64,000 nt of DNA from Xanthomonas sp. DAR 80977 (GTDB lineage Bacteria > Pseudomonadota > Gammaproteobacteria > Xanthomonadales > Xanthomonadaceae), in assembly GCF_041240605.1 (NCBI RefSeq), contig NZ_CP162487.1:3851001-3915000 (forward strand), read 5' to 3'. This document shows, piece by piece, positions 8,277-16,092 of the stretch. Position numbers and translations under genes: made by a program. A model generated the notes under the pieces. It saw nothing but the letters and a program-made list of their open reading frames with translations, searched no databases and was not told where the DNA came from. How positions within the stretch are numbered: the first letter of the stretch is position 1; each line of letters opens with the position of its first letter.

Positions 8277-8639
8277 ATGCGAACGCAACAGCTGCAACAG
8301 GCGCTGGAAGGCCTCAACGGCGCCACCGCCGACATCGAGGCCTCGGCGCTGATCTCCCTGGATGGGCTGATGATCGCCTCGGCGATGCCGCAGGGCATGG
8401 ACGAGGACCGCGTCGGCGCGATGTCCGCCGCGCTGCTGGCGCTGGGCGAGCGCAGCGCGCGCGAACTGGCGCGCGGGCCGCTGGAGCGGGTGCTGATCCA
8501 GGGCGAACTGGGCTACGTGATCATGAGCGCGGCCGGGCGCGAAGCGGTGCTGACCGTGCTGGCCAAGCCCAGCGCCAAGCTCGGCCTGGTGTTCCTGGAC
8601 ATCAAGCGCGCCGCCCAGGCGCTGCAGCAGATCCTCTAG
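8277..8639 (+). CDS. Roadblock/LC7 domain protein
   Basis: A 120-residue protein consisting of one Roadblock/LC7 domain (residues 15-110: IEASALISLDGLMIASAMP, RVGAMSAALLALGERSARELARG, YVIMSAAGREAVLTVLA). Such proteins, like MglB, act as GTPase-activating or scaffold dimers for small GTPases. No GTPase gene is adjacent. In-frame ATG 8214 exists, but the domain starts after the ATG at 8277. It is the first of five tightly packed genes behind the FNR-type box. Confidence 0.88.
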   Translation: MRTQQLQQALEGLNGATADIEASALISLDGLMIASAMPQGMDEDRVGAMSAALLALGERSARELARGPLERVLIQGELGYVIMSAAGREAVLTVLAKPSAKLGLVFLDIKRAAQALQQIL

Positions 8640-8649
8640 GGCCGCCGCC

Positions 8650-9150
8650 ATGCCGCTGCCGCCGATGGATCCGCCGCACGAACCGCACCGCAGCGCCGAG
8701 CTGCGCTACCACGACGGCAGCCGCCGCCTGGTGTACTGGAGCGAACGCGAAGTGGCCTACCCCGACGGGCGCCTGATCGTCTCGCGCACCGACCTGGACG
8801 GCGTCATCACCCACGCCAACGACGCCTTCGTCGAACTCAGCGGCTGGCCGCGGGCGACACTGATCGGCGCGCCGCACTGCATCCTGCGCCATCCGGACAT
8901 GCCGCGGCGCGCGTTCGCCGAGCTGTGGGACACGGTGCTGGGCGGCGAGAAATGGCATGGCTACGTCAAGAACCTGCGCCGCGACGGCGCCTGCTACTGG
9001 GTCTACGCCACCGCGCTGCCGAACGTGCGCGACGGCAAGGTGGTCGGCTTCACTTCGGTGCGGCGCAAGCCCTCGCGGCGGCGCATCGACGCGCTGCAGC
9101 CGCTGTACGCGCAGTGGCTGCAGGACGAACGCGCGGGGACGCCGGCATGA
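8650..9150 (+). CDS. Aer-like PAS sensor protein, PAS only
   Basis: A 166-residue soluble protein with one PAS domain (about residues 40-150). The stretch SRTDLDGVITHANDAFVEL, then GWPRATLIGAPHCILRHPDMP, KWHGYVKNLRRDG and YWV closely follows the FAD-binding PAS of the energy-taxis receptor Aer. FAD binding and redox sensing are inferred from that likeness. Unlike Aer there is no membrane anchor, HAMP or signalling domain, so its output must go through partners, most simply its operon neighbours. It starts 10 bp after the Roadblock stop and overlaps the next gene by ATGA. Confidence 0.85.
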   Translation: MPLPPMDPPHEPHRSAELRYHDGSRRLVYWSEREVAYPDGRLIVSRTDLDGVITHANDAFVELSGWPRATLIGAPHCILRHPDMPRRAFAELWDTVLGGEKWHGYVKNLRRDGACYWVYATALPNVRDGKVVGFTSVRRKPSRRRIDALQPLYAQWLQDERAGTPA

Positions 9151-9902
9151 GCCTGGACTTCCTGGTCGCGCCGGACTTCGCGCCGGAGAACTTCTGCGGC
9201 TGGTACCTGCTCAGCACCGTGCTGCAACGCCGCGCCGGCGTCGGCCTGCACCTGCTGATGCCGGCCGACGCCGCCGAGCAGAAACAGCTGCTGGACGCCC
9301 GCACGGTCGACCTGGTGTACGCCAGCCCGTTCGACGCCAGCGGCCTGATCCGCACCCGCGGCTACCTGCCGCTGGCGCGCCCGCGCGATCGCGCCGACGA
9401 GGTGGTGATCGCCACCGCCGCGGACGCGCCGGCGCGCTGCGTGGAAGACCTGGCCTACGGCTGCCGCATCGCGCTGACCGACAACCACGACGTGCGCCTG
9501 ATCGCGCTGCGCCTGCTGGAGCCGGCCGACCTGGATCCGGAGCGCATCGCCTGGCGCCCGGCCAGCAGCTACGCCGCGGTGGCGCGGCTGCTGCTGGAGG
9601 GCGAGGCCGATGCCGGCCTGTTCCTGGCCGACGCCTACCACGGCCTGTCGCGGCTGACCCGGGAGCGGCTGCGGCCGCTGGTGCAGAGCGCGCTGTGCGA
9701 CATCGGCCACGTGCTGCTGGCGCACCCGCGCATCGCCGCGCAGCTGCCCGCGTTGCGCGCGGCGCTGCTGGCGCTGGGCGATGCCGCGCACCGCGACGAC
9801 CAGGCCGTGCTCGATGCGCTGGGACTGCCGCACGGCTTCGAGGCGATGGACATGGAACAGGCGCAATTCATGATCGACCTGATCGACACCTTGCTGGACT
9901 GA
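9147..9902 (+). CDS. PhnD-like periplasmic-binding-protein fold without signal peptide
   Basis: A 251-residue type 2 solute-binding fold of the phosphate/phosphonate (PhnD) type: VDLVYASPFDASGLIRTRGY for the first lobe, NHDVRLIALRLLEP and RLLLEGEADAGLFLADAYHGL for the second. PhnD transport proteins are exported, but here the fold begins at residue 3 (LDFLVAPDFAPENFCGW) with no signal, and no permease or ATPase gene is near. This points to a cytoplasmic ligand sensor, which is inference. The ATG at 9147 overlaps the PAS gene stop. Confidence 0.78.
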   Translation: MSLDFLVAPDFAPENFCGWYLLSTVLQRRAGVGLHLLMPADAAEQKQLLDARTVDLVYASPFDASGLIRTRGYLPLARPRDRADEVVIATAADAPARCVEDLAYGCRIALTDNHDVRLIALRLLEPADLDPERIAWRPASSYAAVARLLLEGEADAGLFLADAYHGLSRLTRERLRPLVQSALCDIGHVLLAHPRIAAQLPALRAALLALGDAAHRDDQAVLDALGLPHGFEAMDMEQAQFMIDLIDTLLD

Positions 9903-9912
9903 GCGCACCGCC

Positions 9913-10554
9913 ATGGCCCACCGCCCTGCTCCAGATCCGGCCCGCCTGGTGATGCGCACCCATGCGCGTGCGCTGCTGCGCGATCCGCACGACCCGGGCG
10001 CGCACCTGGCGCGGCTGCATGCGGCATTGCAGCTGGCCGACGACGAACCGGTGCAAGGCGTGCTCGCCGACCTGTTCGTCGGCTTGCCGCGGCACGACAG
10101 CGCGCTGCGCCACGCCGCGTTGCAGATGGCCGAGCAGCGCCTGCCGCCGCACGTCGCCGCAGCGTTCCTGCGCCACAGCCAGGGCCATGCGCTGCTGCCG
10201 ATCACCGCGCTGGCCACGCGCTGGAGCGTGCTGGCGCGGCCGTCGGCCGACGTGCCGGCGCGCATGCGCCGGGCCAATCCGGACCATTCGCGGCGGCTGG
10301 CGCGCGAAGTGGTGGATGCGCTGTGCGACGGCGAACCGCTGGCCGCCGCCCGCACCGAACGCGAATTCCTGGACTACTGCATCAGCTGCCAGGACAAGCT
10401 CGCCTTCATGCTCGCCAGCCGCGACCTGCGCCGCCATGCGCTGGCGCTGGACGACCGCTGGGACCGCGCCGCGCGCTGGCTGCAGCAGCGCGACCTGCTC
10501 GGCGGCCGCAGCGCCGCCACCCTTCCCTTCCCCATCGCAAGCCATCGGCCATGA
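9913..10554 (+). CDS. Unrecognised helical protein of the Roadblock-PAS operon
   Basis: A 213-residue protein I do not recognise. It has no signal peptide or membrane segment and is rich in Ala, Arg, Leu and His. It looks all-helical with HEAT-like spacing (HLARLHAALQLADDEPVQG, ALRHAALQMAEQRLP, HVAAAFLRHSQGHALLP). A CISC pair (CxxC) in DYCISCQDKLAFML near residue 158 could bind a metal or be redox-active. It starts 10 bp after the PhnD-like gene and its stop overlaps the next start as ATGA, so it belongs to the operon. Confidence 0.72.
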   Translation: MAHRPAPDPARLVMRTHARALLRDPHDPGAHLARLHAALQLADDEPVQGVLADLFVGLPRHDSALRHAALQMAEQRLPPHVAAAFLRHSQGHALLPITALATRWSVLARPSADVPARMRRANPDHSRRLAREVVDALCDGEPLAAARTEREFLDYCISCQDKLAFMLASRDLRRHALALDDRWDRAARWLQQRDLLGGRSAATLPFPIASHRP

Positions 10555-11171
10555 ACGAGCAAGAACCCATCTGGCTGATGCCGACGCCGCACGGCGTGCT
10601 GCACGGCTTCGCCAGCGCCGCACCGGACCGCATGCAGCGCGCGCTGCAATTGCTGCTGAGCGCGCACGGCGCGCTGTCGCTGCAGGAATGGCGCATGCGC
10701 GTGGACGGCGACGTGCAGCGCCTGCTGCACGAAGCGCGCGAGCGGCAGTGGATCCAGCTGCTGCGGCGGCCGGTGCCCGGCCCGGAGATCCGCCTGGACG
10801 ATTTCGCCCAGCACGTGATCGCGCCGCTGTCGGCCGAACGCCGCGCGGTGCTCGCCTCCGACGGCGGCTTCTGCCTGGGCCAGGCCGGGCTGAGCCAGGA
10901 CGAGGCCGACACGCTGAGCGTGGCCGCGGCCGATTTTTCCGGCTTCGCCCAGCGCCAGGGCGCACGCGGCTGGAGCGGCGCGCAGCGCTACGTGTCGTTC
11001 TACAGCGAGCCGCAGCTGTTGCTGGCGGACTGGTCGTTCGTGCCGTTCTGGGTGGACGGCGCCGGCTACTGGCTGATCCTCGGCGGCGAGGCGCTGCTCA
11101 ACAACCTGGCGATGGTGGAACTGGTATGGAGCATCCGCCTGGCGGCGGCGCGGTTCGCGCCGCCGGGTTGA
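10551..11171 (+). CDS. Unrecognised last protein of the Roadblock-PAS operon
   Basis: A 206-residue cytoplasmic protein of unknown family. N-terminal part: IWLMPTPHGVLHGFASAAPDR, then helices (ALQLLLSAHGALSLQEWRM). The second half is richer in aromatics (QRYVSFYSEPQLLLADWSF, VPFWVDGAGYWLILGGEALL) and may be a small alpha/beta domain. No catalytic motif is evident. The ATG at 10551 overlaps the preceding stop by four bases. The heptamer repeat starts nine bases after its stop. Confidence 0.72.
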   Translation: MNEQEPIWLMPTPHGVLHGFASAAPDRMQRALQLLLSAHGALSLQEWRMRVDGDVQRLLHEARERQWIQLLRRPVPGPEIRLDDFAQHVIAPLSAERRAVLASDGGFCLGQAGLSQDEADTLSVAAADFSGFAQRQGARGWSGAQRYVSFYSEPQLLLADWSFVPFWVDGAGYWLILGGEALLNNLAMVELVWSIRLAAARFAPPG

Positions 11172-11179
11172 GGAGTGGC

Positions 11180-11219
11180 CGGGATTGGGGATTCGGGATT
11201 GGGGATTGGGGATTGGGAA
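11180..11219. repeat. Heptamer repeat array (GGGATTG type)
   Basis: Five to six head-to-tail copies of GGGATTG/GGGATTC between convergent genes (hypothetical and purT). Same family as 1819-1902. Confidence 0.85.
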
Positions 11220-11251
11220 CGGCGTGACGAGCGCGTCCCTTTTCCGTGCCG

Positions 11252-12439
11252 TCAGGCCTTCAGTTCGATGGTCAGGGCCGCGGCGGCGTCGCGGGCGGTG
11301 TGCCGCGCTTCGTCGATGCTGGCGCCGCGCGCCAGGGTCACGCCGACGCGGCGGTGGCCGTGCACGCTGGGCTTGCCGAACAGGCGCAGCGCGGTGTCCG
11401 CGGCCTGCAGCGCGGCGGCGACGTTGCCGAACAGCGGCACGCCTTCGCCGTGCGCCAGCAGCGCGCACGAGGCCGACGGCCCGCTCTGGCGGATCACCGG
11501 GATCGGCAGGCCCAGGATCGCGCGCGCATGCAGCGCGAACTCGCTCAGCTCCTGCGAGACCAGGGTGACCAGGCCGGTGTCGTGCGGCCGCGGCGACACT
11601 TCGCTGAACCACACCTCATCGCCCTTGACGAACAGTTCCACGCCGAACAGGCCCCAGCCGCCGAGGTCGTCGGTGACCGCGCGCGCGATGTCCTGCGCCC
11701 GCTGCAGCGCCAGCGCCGACATCGGCTGCGGCTGCCAGCTCTCGCGGTAGTCGCCGTCCTTCTGCCAATGCCCGATCGGATCGCAGAACGAGGTGCCGGC
11801 GGCATGGCGCACGGTCAGCAGGGTGATCTCGTAGTCGAAGTCGATGAAGCCTTCGACGATGCAGCGGCCGGCGCCGGCGCGGCCGCCGGTCTGCGCGTAT
11901 TCCCAGGCCGGGTCGATGTCCGCTTCGCTGCGCAGCGTGCTCTGGCCCTTGCCCGAGGACGACATCACCGGCTTGACCACGCACGGCAGGCCGACCGCGG
12001 CGATCGCGGCGCGGTACTCCTGCGGCGTATCGACGAAGCGGTACGGCGAGGTCGGCAGGCCCAGCGTCTCGGCGGCCAGGCGGCGGATGCCCTCGCGGTC
12101 CATGGTCAGCCGTGCCGCGCGCGCGGTCGGGATCACCCGCTGGCCGTGCTCGCGTTCCAGCGCCACCAGGGTCTCGGTGTGGATGGCCTCGATCTCCGGC
12201 ACGATCAGGTGCGGCTGCTCGCGTGCGATCAGCTCGCGCAGCGCCATCGCATCGAGCATGTCCAGCACGTGCGAACGGTGCGCCACCTGCATCGCCGGCG
12301 CATCGGCGTAGCGGTCGGCGGCGATCACCTCCACGCCGAAGCGCTGCAGTTCGATCGCCACTTCCTTGCCCAGTTCGCCCGAGCCCAGCAGCAGCACGCG
12401 GGTGGCGGAAGCGGACAGCGGGGTTCCCAGGGTGGTCAT
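11252..12439 (-). CDS. purT: Formate-dependent phosphoribosylglycinamide formyltransferase
   Basis: A 395-residue ATP-grasp enzyme that makes formyl-GAR from GAR, formate and ATP in purine synthesis. Seen: GSGELGKEVAIELQRFGVEV (N-terminal Rossmann part), VKPVMSSSGKGQS (ATP-binding loop), VEGFIDFDYEITLLTV, and EVSPRPHDTGLVTL with metal-binding Glu and the PRPHD segment. Length agrees with PurT (about 392). The start is the ATG at 12439. It stands alone, convergent with the Roadblock operon and divergent from the Rieske gene. Confidence 0.97.
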   Translation of the reverse strand: MTTLGTPLSASATRVLLLGSGELGKEVAIELQRFGVEVIAADRYADAPAMQVAHRSHVLDMLDAMALRELIAREQPHLIVPEIEAIHTETLVALEREHGQRVIPTARAARLTMDREGIRRLAAETLGLPTSPYRFVDTPQEYRAAIAAVGLPCVVKPVMSSSGKGQSTLRSEADIDPAWEYAQTGGRAGAGRCIVEGFIDFDYEITLLTVRHAAGTSFCDPIGHWQKDGDYRESWQPQPMSALALQRAQDIARAVTDDLGGWGLFGVELFVKGDEVWFSEVSPRPHDTGLVTLVSQELSEFALHARAILGLPIPVIRQSGPSASCALLAHGEGVPLFGNVAAALQAADTALRLFGKPSVHGHRRVGVTLARGASIDEARHTARDAAAALTIELKA

Positions 12440-12777
12440 GGCGGCGGTGCCTGCGCGAAGGAGAGAGGACGCCATTCTAGCGGCCGCGCGCCGCCGCCGA
12501 TGCCGGCGGCCGCCCCGCTGGCAAGCCGACATCGGGATGCTATCTTCCTCGCACCAGCCCGGGACGCCGCCATGAACCAACGCACCGCCGCGCGCACACG
12601 CCGATCGGCACGCACCGCGTGGCGCAGCCGGCATCCGCATGCGTCCGCGCGCAGCGCCGCAGCGGCATCGCTCGCCGGGCCAGGCCGCCTCGGGCCGAAG
12701 CCGAACCCGCCCTGCCGCCCGGGTTCGCCGGCGCCGGTGGCCGTGGTCGGCGAAGCGCGAACCGAAGAACGCCGCGC
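12440..12777. other. Intergenic gap between divergent purT and the Rieske gene
   Basis: 338 bp that must hold both promoters. I see no clear hexamers, operator palindrome or repeat. A 72-codon Arg-rich frame (12572-12790) is likely noise. Confidence 0.5.
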
Positions 12778-13929
12778 ATGCATTCGCTGATCCCGGCCGA
12801 GGCCTACATCGACGAGGCATGGTTCGCGCGCGAGCGCGAGTGCCTGATGCGGCCGCTGTGGCAGTTCGTCGCCCCGCGCATGCTGCTGGACAGGCACAAC
12901 GCCTTCGTGCGGCGCTCGGTGTGCGGGGTGGACGTGGTGGTGCAGAACTTCGACGGCGAACTGCGCGCGTTCGACAACCTGTGCCTGCATCGGCAGAACC
13001 CGCTGCAGCAACAGCCGCAGGGCGTGCGGCCGCTGGTTTGCGGCTACCACGGCTGGCGCTACGGCGCCGACGGCGGCGTGGACAACATTCCGTTCCACGA
13101 CGACGCCTACCGCCTGCCGCCGCAGCAGCGCGAATGCCTGCGGCTCAAGCGCTTCGCCGTGGCCTGCATCGGCAACCTGGTGTTCGTGAATCTTTCCGCA
13201 AATCCGCTCCCGCTGGAAGCGCAGTTCTCGCTGCCGGCGCTGGACATGCTGCGCAGGGCGTCGGAGCACTTCGACAACGAGGTACTGGTAGCCACCTTCG
13301 AGGCCAACTTCAACTGGAAGCTGGCCTACGAGAACCTGCGCGACAGCCTGCACCCACGCTTCGTGCATGCGCGCACCCTGGCCCGGCAGGTGAAGTTCCA
13401 GGCGCAGATGGACGAGGCCGGCATCGCCGATGCGCACCGCTACCATGCGCAGGGCAGCGCCTCGCAGGCCGAACACCTGGCCCGCCTGCGCAGTTTCAGC
13501 AATGGCGGCCTGAACGAACCCCTGCAGTCGCTGCCGCACTACGCCTGGCACGACAAGGTCGAGCGCTTCGGCAACGACGACTGGTACCTGAACTGGCTGC
13601 TGTATCCGAACCTGCACATCGCCTCGGGCTCGGGCGGCTATTCCTTCATCATCGAGCACCACCAGCCGCTGTCCGCGCAGCGCACCGACCTCACCGTGTA
13701 TTACGTCACCGCGCGCAAGAAGCACCGCTACGCGACCTCCGATGCGGTGCTGCTGGCGCACCTGCAAGGCGCCGAGCAGGTGCTGCGCGAGGACATCGAC
13801 ATCATGCAAAGCGTGCAATCGGGGCTGCGCAGCGGCGCGCCGCGCGCGGTGCTGGGCGATTACGAGCATGGCAACATGCAGGTCGAACGCTGGTACATGG
13901 ATGTCATGGAGGGCCGGCATGCCCTCTGA
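12778..13929 (+). CDS. Rieske non-haem iron oxygenase, alpha-subunit type
   Basis: A 383-residue ring-hydroxylating-oxygenase-like protein. Rieske [2Fe-2S] ligands: CLH near residue 66 and CGYHGWRY near 86. The mononuclear iron site is seen in NWKLAYENLRDSLHPRFVH: the bridging Asp (RDSLH) and two His (SLH, FVH). It should couple electron transfer to hydroxylation or demethylation of an unknown substrate. The native reductase is not adjacent. The start is the ATG at 12778; the in-frame codons upstream are Arg/Pro-rich noise. The stop lies 11 bp inside the next gene, so the two are coupled. Confidence 0.88.
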   Translation: MHSLIPAEAYIDEAWFARERECLMRPLWQFVAPRMLLDRHNAFVRRSVCGVDVVVQNFDGELRAFDNLCLHRQNPLQQQPQGVRPLVCGYHGWRYGADGGVDNIPFHDDAYRLPPQQRECLRLKRFAVACIGNLVFVNLSANPLPLEAQFSLPALDMLRRASEHFDNEVLVATFEANFNWKLAYENLRDSLHPRFVHARTLARQVKFQAQMDEAGIADAHRYHAQGSASQAEHLARLRSFSNGGLNEPLQSLPHYAWHDKVERFGNDDWYLNWLLYPNLHIASGSGGYSFIIEHHQPLSAQRTDLTVYYVTARKKHRYATSDAVLLAHLQGAEQVLREDIDIMQSVQSGLRSGAPRAVLGDYEHGNMQVERWYMDVMEGRHAL

Positions 13930-14545
13930 GAAATACCTGATCGGCTCCGGGGCGCTGCTGCAGTGGGCGCTGGCCGCCTGGGCCGAAGCGGCGCCGGACA
14001 CCGTGCTGCACCCGGTGGACGTCGGCCAGGACCAGGACTACCGCTTCGACCTGGCGTCGCTGCCCGCGCTGGCCGGCAGCGATGCGACCGCCTTCGTCGC
14101 CTGGGGATCGCAATTCCTCAATTTCCGCCGCCTCGAACTGATGGGCGAACTGAAATCGCGCGGGGTGAAGATGCCGCCGCTGGTGTGCCGTGGCGCGGTG
14201 GTCGCGCCCACCGCCAGGATCGGCGAGAACTGCATGATCGGCGCCGGAGCGATCGTCGGCGCGCACTGCGACATCGCGTTCAATGCCTGGATCGGCACGG
14301 CCGCCGTCCTGGAACACGGCGCCAAGGTCGGCGCATCCGCCTGGATCGACGCCGGCGTCTTCGTCGGCGCCGAAGCCGTCATCGGCAGCCATGCGACGCT
14401 GGGGCGGCGCGTGGAGATCGCCGCGGGGGTCCGGGTCGGCAAGCGCTGCACCGTCGAGGTCCCCGGTTGCTACCGCAGCGACATCGCCGTCGGCACCCAT
14501 CACCTGGCCTCGCTGCGCACGCCCGTGGTCATCATCGGCGGCTGA
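13919..14545 (+). CDS. Left-handed beta-helix acyltransferase, PglD/NeuD-like
   Basis: A 208-residue protein. The N-terminal 90 residues look like the small Rossmann-like domain of PglD/NeuD sugar acyltransferases (KYLIGSGALLQWALAAWAE). From about residue 95 hexapeptide repeats build a left-handed beta-helix (APTARIGENCMIGAGAIVG, ACNAWIGT-like turns, VGASAWIDAGVFVGAEAVIG). Family members acetylate amino or hydroxy groups with acetyl-CoA. The ATG at 13919 overlaps the Rieske gene by 11 bp, suggesting both modify the same small molecule or sugar. Confidence 0.82.
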   Translation: MPSEKYLIGSGALLQWALAAWAEAAPDTVLHPVDVGQDQDYRFDLASLPALAGSDATAFVAWGSQFLNFRRLELMGELKSRGVKMPPLVCRGAVVAPTARIGENCMIGAGAIVGAHCDIAFNAWIGTAAVLEHGAKVGASAWIDAGVFVGAEAVIGSHATLGRRVEIAAGVRVGKRCTVEVPGCYRSDIAVGTHHLASLRTPVVIIGG

Positions 14546-14562
14546 GTGGGCGCTTGCGGCGG

Positions 14563-14620
14563 CCGGGATTCGGGATTCGGGAATCGGGAATCGGGAATCG
14601 GGAATCGGGATTAGGGATTC
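14563..14620. repeat. Heptamer repeat array (GGGATTC/GGGAATC)
   Basis: About eight head-to-tail copies of a 7-bp unit, GGGATTC turning into GGGAATC. It is inverted relative to the array at 14859-14905, 240 bp away, so a large stem is possible. Confidence 0.85.
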
Positions 14621-14858
14621 GCAAGAGCGCCGAATCGGCGCCGGCGTAGCAGTGCGCGCGGCCGATGCATGCACACCGGCCGACGCCGGCCAGGCCGGCA
14701 TCCCGGCCGTGGCCGTAGCCGCATGCCTCTCCCAGACCTCGCGACGTCGCCCCCTTCTGATCCTCGACAGCGGGTACCGCGCGTAGCCGCAGGAGTGGGG
14801 AGTGGCGATTCACAAGGCGCCTCTTGGACCAGTCGGCCCGCACGGACCCGCTTCCACG

Positions 14859-14905
14859 ATTCCCCATTCCCCATTCCCCATTCCCCATTCCCGATTCCCG
14901 ATTCT
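14859..14905. repeat. Heptamer repeat array, opposite orientation (ATTCCCC/ATTCCCG)
   Basis: Six to seven copies of the heptamer in reverse orientation, just upstream of the SPFH promoter region. Confidence 0.85.
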
Positions 14906-14921
14906 CAGCCCCTTGCAAACC

Positions 14922-14938
14922 GATATCAAAGTGATATC
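14922..14938. promoter_or_regulatory. Perfect palindrome GATATCA-N3-TGATATC ahead of the SPFH operon
   Basis: Seven-base arms GATATCA (14922-14928) and TGATATC (14932-14938) with spacer AAG. It is strikingly AT-rich in this genome and lies 29 bp before the SPFH start. The third gene product-coding segment downstream includes an Arc-type ribbon-helix-helix protein, a family that binds such short palindromes. Autoregulation is inference. Confidence 0.6.
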
Positions 14939-14966
14939 TTCTCGCTACACACCTGGGGAGACCGTC

Positions 14967-15851
14967 ATGAAAGAACGCACGCTTCGCTCGCTGCCCGGCA
15001 TTCCGCTCCTGCTCGGCGTCCTGGCGCTGGCCGGGCTGGCGCTGTGGCTGTTCGTGATCGGCATCATCAAGGACCCGGTCAGCGGCGGGCCGACCTCGCT
15101 GTGGCTGGTGCTGCTGGCGCTGCTGCTCGGCGCCGCCGCCCTGGTCAGCCTGTGCGGCCTGTACACGGTGCAGCCGAACCAGGCCGCGGTGCTGAGCCTG
15201 TTCGGCAAGTACGTGGGCACGGTCAAGGACAACGGCCTGCGCTGGAACAACCCCTTCTATTCGAAGAAGAAGGTCAGCCAGCGCGTGCGCAACTTCGAGA
15301 GCGGCCGGCTCAAGGTCAACGAACTGGATGGCAGCCCGATCGAGATCGCCGCGGTGATCGTGTGGCAGGTGATCGACGCCTCCGAGGCGGTGTACAACGT
15401 CGACGACTACGAAAGCTTCGTGCACATCCAGTCCGAGTCGGCGCTGCGCGCGATGGCCACCAGCTATCCCTACGACCAGCACGAGGACAACCAGATCTCG
15501 CTGCGCAGCCACCCGGCCGAGATCAGCGAGCAGCTCAAGCGCCACCTCGACGAACGCCTGACCCAGGCCGGGGTGGACGTGATCGAGGCGCGCATCAGCC
15601 ACCTCGCCTATGCGCCGGAAATCGCCCAGGCGATGCTGCAGCGGCAGCAGGCCAATGCGGTGATCGCCGCGCGCACGCGCATCGTCTCCGGCGCGGTGGG
15701 CATGGTCGAGATGGCGCTGGCCGAGCTGGAGAAGAACGGCACCGTGCAACTGGACGAGGAACGCAAGGCGCACATGGTCAGCAACCTGCTGACCGTGCTG
15801 TGCTCGGACCGCGGCGCGCAACCGATCGTCAACGCCGGCTCGCTGTACTGA
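14967..15851 (+). CDS. SPFH/Band 7 membrane protein
   Basis: A 294-residue stomatin/prohibitin-type protein. Two N-terminal membrane helices (about residues 10-30 and 42-62: LLLGVLALAGLALWLFVIG, LWLVLLALLLGAAALVSL) are followed by the SPFH domain (VQPNQAAVLSLFGKYVGTV through VIEARISHLAYAPEIAQAM) and a short coiled tail. SPFH proteins form ring assemblies that organise membrane domains and proteases. The ATG at 14967 has a GGGGAG ribosome site at 14953-14958. It is followed by an Arc-type and a DUF4177 gene, a grouping I have seen recur with this SPFH subfamily. Confidence 0.9.
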   Translation: MKERTLRSLPGIPLLLGVLALAGLALWLFVIGIIKDPVSGGPTSLWLVLLALLLGAAALVSLCGLYTVQPNQAAVLSLFGKYVGTVKDNGLRWNNPFYSKKKVSQRVRNFESGRLKVNELDGSPIEIAAVIVWQVIDASEAVYNVDDYESFVHIQSESALRAMATSYPYDQHEDNQISLRSHPAEISEQLKRHLDERLTQAGVDVIEARISHLAYAPEIAQAMLQRQQANAVIAARTRIVSGAVGMVEMALAELEKNGTVQLDEERKAHMVSNLLTVLCSDRGAQPIVNAGSLY

Positions 15852-15912
15852 TGCGCCAGCCCTGCCACTTCCATGCGGCAGCGGCCGCACGGATGCAAAG
15901 GAGCCGTTCCGC

Positions 15913-16092
15913 ATGAGCGAGAAGAAGGCCTATCCGCTGCGCATCAACGCCGACGTGCTGGCGGCGGTGCAGCGCTGGGCCGACGACGAGCTGCGCAGCC
16001 TCAACGCGCAGATCGAATACGTGTTGCGCGACGCGCTGCGCAAGGCCGGCCGGCTGCCCAAGCCCGGCGAGGACAAGGAACCCAAGCCATGA
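15913..16092 (+). CDS. Arc-type ribbon-helix-helix DNA-binding protein (59 aa)
   Basis: A 59-residue basic protein with the ribbon-helix-helix pattern: a short strand KAYPLRINADVL, helix AAVQRWADDELRSL, then NAQIEYVLRDALRKA, as in the Arc/MetJ superfamily. It likely binds DNA as a dimer of dimers. The start is the ATG at 15913, 61 bp after the SPFH stop, and the stop overlaps the DUF4177 start by four bases. It could repress its own operon through the palindrome at 14922-14938. Confidence 0.8.
   Translation: MSEKKAYPLRINADVLAAVQRWADDELRSLNAQIEYVLRDALRKAGRLPKPGEDKEPKP

Larger units (their letters stand above)
14546..14966. other. Intergenic region with two heptamer arrays and the SPFH promoter
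   Basis: 421 bp with no gene. It holds heptamer arrays in opposite orientation (14563-14620, 14859-14905), a GC-rich middle, and a short AT-rich promoter segment with the palindrome at 14922-14938. Confidence 0.7.

Noticed and set aside
4176..8651. A 1491-codon open frame on the minus strand
   Set aside because: It runs opposite to or through several clear genes (tesB, EF-hand, Bpt, EEP) and its translation is Arg/Gln/His-rich without motifs. It is a GC-driven shadow frame.
12572..12790. A 72-codon Arg-rich frame before the Rieske gene
   Set aside because: Low-complexity Arg/Ala/Pro translation, no ribosome site, and it overlaps the start of a clear gene.
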